Notes under the pieces: generated by a model
Seen by the model: the letters and a program-made list of their open reading frames with translations, nothing else
Database searches by the model: none
What the model was told of the DNA's origin: nothing
Part shown: positions 14,179 to 16,332 of the stretch, one piece after another
How positions within the stretch are numbered: the stretch's first letter is position 1
Layout: every line of letters begins with the position of its first letter
Origin: a bacterium
GTDB taxonomy: Bacteria; SZUA-79; Acidulodesulfobacterales; Acidulodesulfobacteraceae
Length of the DNA: 16,332 bases
Assembly (NCBI GenBank): GCA_021788495.1
Contig: JAJYKQ010000020.1
Span: forward strand, 1-16,332
Direction of reading: 5' to 3'
Translations under genes and position numbers: made by a program

Positions 14179-14206
14179 TGGTATAATTGTTATAATTAAA
14201 ACAATT
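14179..14206 (+). promoter_or_regulatory. argS promoter region: two extended -10 boxes and an overlapping palindrome
   Basis: Two TATAAT boxes, at 14182-14187 and 14191-14196, are each preceded by TGn (TGGTATAAT and TGTTATAAT), 9 bp apart. The second lies inside the inverted repeat AATTGTT-8-AACAATT (14185-14206), which could be an operator. A third TATAAT at 14252-14257 sits directly before the argS ribosome site and is too close to the ATG to be the main promoter. The rest of the 169-bp divergent gap is featureless AT-rich DNA. Confidence 0.45.
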
Positions 14207-14268
14207 CTTAATAATTTAATATTAATAATATTAATATGAATTAAAATTATTTATAATAAGGAATAAAA

Positions 14269-16290
14269 ATGGATATATTTAAGGAAACCCTGAAAACTTT
14301 CATCGTAAACGTTATTGAGGCGGAGAAAAAAATAGACGTTTCAAAGCCGCAAGCCGAAAAATTAATCAAAAATCCGCCGGACGATTCTTTCGGCGATTAT
14401 TGTTTTGCGGCTTATTATATGCAAAATTACGGATTTCAAGGCAAACCGGAAACGGCTGCCGTCGATTTATACAATTTATGTAGCGGTCGGTTTAGCGAAA
14501 TAGCAGGTCTTTTCGACAGAATAGAAATAAAAGGTGCTTACGTCAATTTTTTTGTAAAAAGAGAAATATTTGTTTCGGAAGTATTTAAGGAAGCAGTCGA
14601 TTCGGGTTTCGATTACGGCAGAGACGTTCAGGAAAAACCGCTTACAGTCGTTATAGATTTTTCGTCCCCTAATATAGCGAAACCTTTTGGAGTCGGACAC
14701 CTGCGTTCTACGGTAATAGGGATGAGTCTGTCGAAAATTTATGAATTTTGCGGACATAAAGTTATAAAGATAAATTATCTGGGCGATTTTGGAACTCAGT
14801 TCGGAAAACTTATTGCGGCGTTTTGCCGTTACGGCGATATAAATTTTTCCGAATTTGAAAAAGACCCGGTAAAAGTTTTATACGAACTTTACGTCAGAAT
14901 ACACAAAGACGAACAAACCGATTTAACCGTCGAAGAAGAGGCTAAAAACAGGTTTAAAACGCTTGAAGATTTTATGTCGGTAAATAAACGCAGTTTTGAA
15001 GAATATCTCGGCGCAATAAACGGTTTAGACGATACAATGACGAAAAATATCGATAGCGGTTTAGCCGCAGAAACCGATGCCGCCAATGCATCGGAAAACA
15101 TAATGCTTTCCGAAGAAAATAAAAATTTTTTTTGCGGGACCGCGGAGGGGCAGTATAATTTATGGAAAATTTTTAGAAAACTAAGCATAGAAGAATTTAA
15201 AAGAATTTATCAATCTATAGGAATAGAGTTCGACTCGTATGAAGGAGAAGCCGAAAGCGCGGAATTTTCAAAAGATATTAAAGAAATTTTGCTGGAAAGC
15301 GGCATAGCCGAAATAAGCGAAGGTGCAGTAATAGTGAATGTAAAAGGCATTAAAGCACCCGCCCTGATTGCTAAAAGCGACGGAACGTCCCTTTACCTTT
15401 CGAGGGATATAGTTACGGCGGTTTCTAGAATGGCAAAATATAATTTCGATAAGATGATTTACGTCGTAGGCTCCGAACAGGCCCTTCATTTCAGCCAGCT
15501 ATTCGGCATATTCGGCATATTGAAAGAAGACGCCGAGAAAATAAAAGACGGTAAAAACTTTAAATATTTTGCTTCTATGATAGACGGCAGGTTGGTTCAT
15601 GTAAAGTTCGGCAGAATTATCGGCATGTCGACAAGAAAAGGCAATTTAGTTTTTCTGGAAGACTATATAGAAGAAGCGCGCCTTAAAGCTCAAGAAAAAC
15701 TTGAAGAAAGACTGAAAATTTTAGAAGATAATTTTAATTTAATTCATGAACGAAAAAATGAGCTAACCGAAACCGAAAAGGAGCAGATATATTTAACGTC
15801 TTTAAAAGTAGGCATAGGGGCGGTTATTTTTAACGATTTAAAAACAAGACGGACTACCGACGTAAATTTTAACTGGGATAACGTTTTGTCTTTCGAAGGT
15901 CAGACAGGACCTTATCTTCAATATACCGTTTCAAGAATAAACAGTCTTTTAAACAGACTTAGCGGAAATGAAACGAATTTAAAAAACGACGCTCAAAGTT
16001 TTTCGTTTTCAAAAAGCGATGCAGATTTTGACGATATTTTTTTGATAGCCAAACAAATTTATGGATTTAAGACGGCTCTTCATTCGGCGGTCGAGCAAAA
16101 CGAGCCGTCGGTATTAAGCTCTTTTGCTTTAGACCTTGCTTCGCATTTTAACAAATATTATCAAAATTACAGGCTTATAGGCAGAGATTATAATTATTTA
16201 AAGCCTAGGATTACAATGTTGTCCTCTGTTAAAACGGTTTTAGTTTCCGTCTTGAATCTGTTGTGTATTCCCGTTTTAGAAAAGATGTAA
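14269..16290 (+). CDS. argS: Arginyl-tRNA synthetase
   Basis: A 673-residue class I synthetase that charges tRNA-Arg. The N-terminal tRNA-binding (Add-1) domain covers about 1-110. The catalytic domain has SSPNIAKPFGVGHLRST with the HIGH-equivalent GVGH at 141-144 (first His replaced by Gly). It also has INYLGDFGTQFG, then LYLSRDI, YVVGSEQALHF and the KMSKS-equivalent MSTRKG at 453-458. The DALR anticodon-binding domain ends the protein at about 560-673 (QTGPYLQYTVSRI onward, ending EKM). It is about 100 residues longer than typical bacterial ArgS (550-580). Most of the excess is an Asp/Asn/Ala/Ser-rich insertion between FKTLEDF and LWKIFRKLS (about 232-295), plus a longer helix after the KMSKS loop. 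AAGGA lies 6 nt before the ATG. Confidence 0.97.
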   Translation: MDIFKETLKTFIVNVIEAEKKIDVSKPQAEKLIKNPPDDSFGDYCFAAYYMQNYGFQGKPETAAVDLYNLCSGRFSEIAGLFDRIEIKGAYVNFFVKREIFVSEVFKEAVDSGFDYGRDVQEKPLTVVIDFSSPNIAKPFGVGHLRSTVIGMSLSKIYEFCGHKVIKINYLGDFGTQFGKLIAAFCRYGDINFSEFEKDPVKVLYELYVRIHKDEQTDLTVEEEAKNRFKTLEDFMSVNKRSFEEYLGAINGLDDTMTKNIDSGLAAETDAANASENIMLSEENKNFFCGTAEGQYNLWKIFRKLSIEEFKRIYQSIGIEFDSYEGEAESAEFSKDIKEILLESGIAEISEGAVIVNVKGIKAPALIAKSDGTSLYLSRDIVTAVSRMAKYNFDKMIYVVGSEQALHFSQLFGIFGILKEDAEKIKDGKNFKYFASMIDGRLVHVKFGRIIGMSTRKGNLVFLEDYIEEARLKAQEKLEERLKILEDNFNLIHERKNELTETEKEQIYLTSLKVGIGAVIFNDLKTRRTTDVNFNWDNVLSFEGQTGPYLQYTVSRINSLLNRLSGNETNLKNDAQSFSFSKSDADFDDIFLIAKQIYGFKTALHSAVEQNEPSVLSSFALDLASHFNKYYQNYRLIGRDYNYLKPRITMLSSVKTVLVSVLNLLCIPVLEKM

Positions 16291-16301
16291 TTTTAAGAAA
16301 G

Positions 16302-16332
16302 GTGAACATCGTTTTTTATATGGGCTTAGAGA
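16302..16332 (+). CDS. Possible start of the next gene (cut by window end)
   Basis: Eleven bases after the argS stop, AAGAAAGGTG is followed by an open frame to the window edge. Two starts are possible in the same frame: GTG at 16302, which is part of the AGGTG itself, and ATG at 16320, whose distance to AGGTG is long. Only about ten codons are visible, so no product can be named. In deltaproteobacteria an envelope protein gene often follows argS, but nothing here proves it. Confidence 0.25.
   Translation, partial: MNIVFYMGLE

Noticed and set aside
15502..15519. Tandem 9-nt repeat TTCGGCATA x2 inside argS
   Set aside because: It simply encodes FGIFGI within a conserved helix region; two units are not evidence of an array.
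1..16332. CRISPR arrays, tRNA/rRNA genes, phage or transposase genes, riboswitches
   Set aside because: None were seen on either strand; the only long repeat is the 94-bp inverted repeat. Short tRNA-like folds cannot be fully excluded without a scan, but intergenic gaps are too small for most.

Overview
The window is AT-rich chromosomal DNA (roughly one-third G+C by eye). It is densely coded with mostly conserved housekeeping genes and looks like core genome rather than an island, phage or plasmid. Three things suggest a Gram-negative bacterium of deltaproteobacterial grade: the order rpsF, rpsR, DUF2232 gene, rplI, dnaB; a yggT-divIVA pair; and rubredoxins beside a secreted thioredoxin-fold protein, which fits an anaerobe or microaerophile. 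An uncultivated low-GC lineage such as the Sva0485/Acidulodesulfobacterales group would fit, but that is an impression and not a result.

Left part (1-3781, + strand): the 3' end of a DUF815 AAA+ ATPase; a large membrane-bound diguanylate cyclase (Cache-like sensor, HAMP, GAF, GGDEF with an intact inhibitory site); and a ROK-family sugar kinase that overlaps the cyclase gene by 11 nt. Middle part (3812-10169, - strand, read right to left): yggT, divIVA, a cobalamin-binding radical SAM protein resembling the hopanoid C-3 methylase HpnR, then the operon rpsF-rpsR-DUF2232-rplI-dnaB. A near-consensus promoter (TTGCAA, 17 bp, TATAAT) and a strong Shine-Dalgarno sequence with a TTG start lie in front of rpsF.

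Right part: an 85-bp divergent region separates yggT from polX (+). polX encodes a family X DNA polymerase with a PHP nuclease domain. thiD follows through a 4-nt TTGA overlap. A perfect 31-bp inverted repeat (94 bp in all) fills almost the whole gap between the convergent thiD and dsbA-like genes; it looks like a palindromic mobile-element remnant serving as a two-way terminator. Leftward genes here are two tandem rubredoxins and then the DsbA-like protein, which has its own consensus promoter right at its start codon. A 169-bp divergent region leads into argS (+), which carries an insertion and a variant HIGH motif. The first few codons of another possible gene follow at the right edge.

I found no RNA genes, CRISPR arrays, transposase genes or phage genes, and no clearly new multi-gene system. 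The most worthwhile oddities are the 94-bp palindromic element, a rubredoxin that lacks both conserved knuckle glycines, promoters placed so close to start codons that leaderless mRNAs are likely, and the HpnR-like enzyme next to the ribosomal operon.
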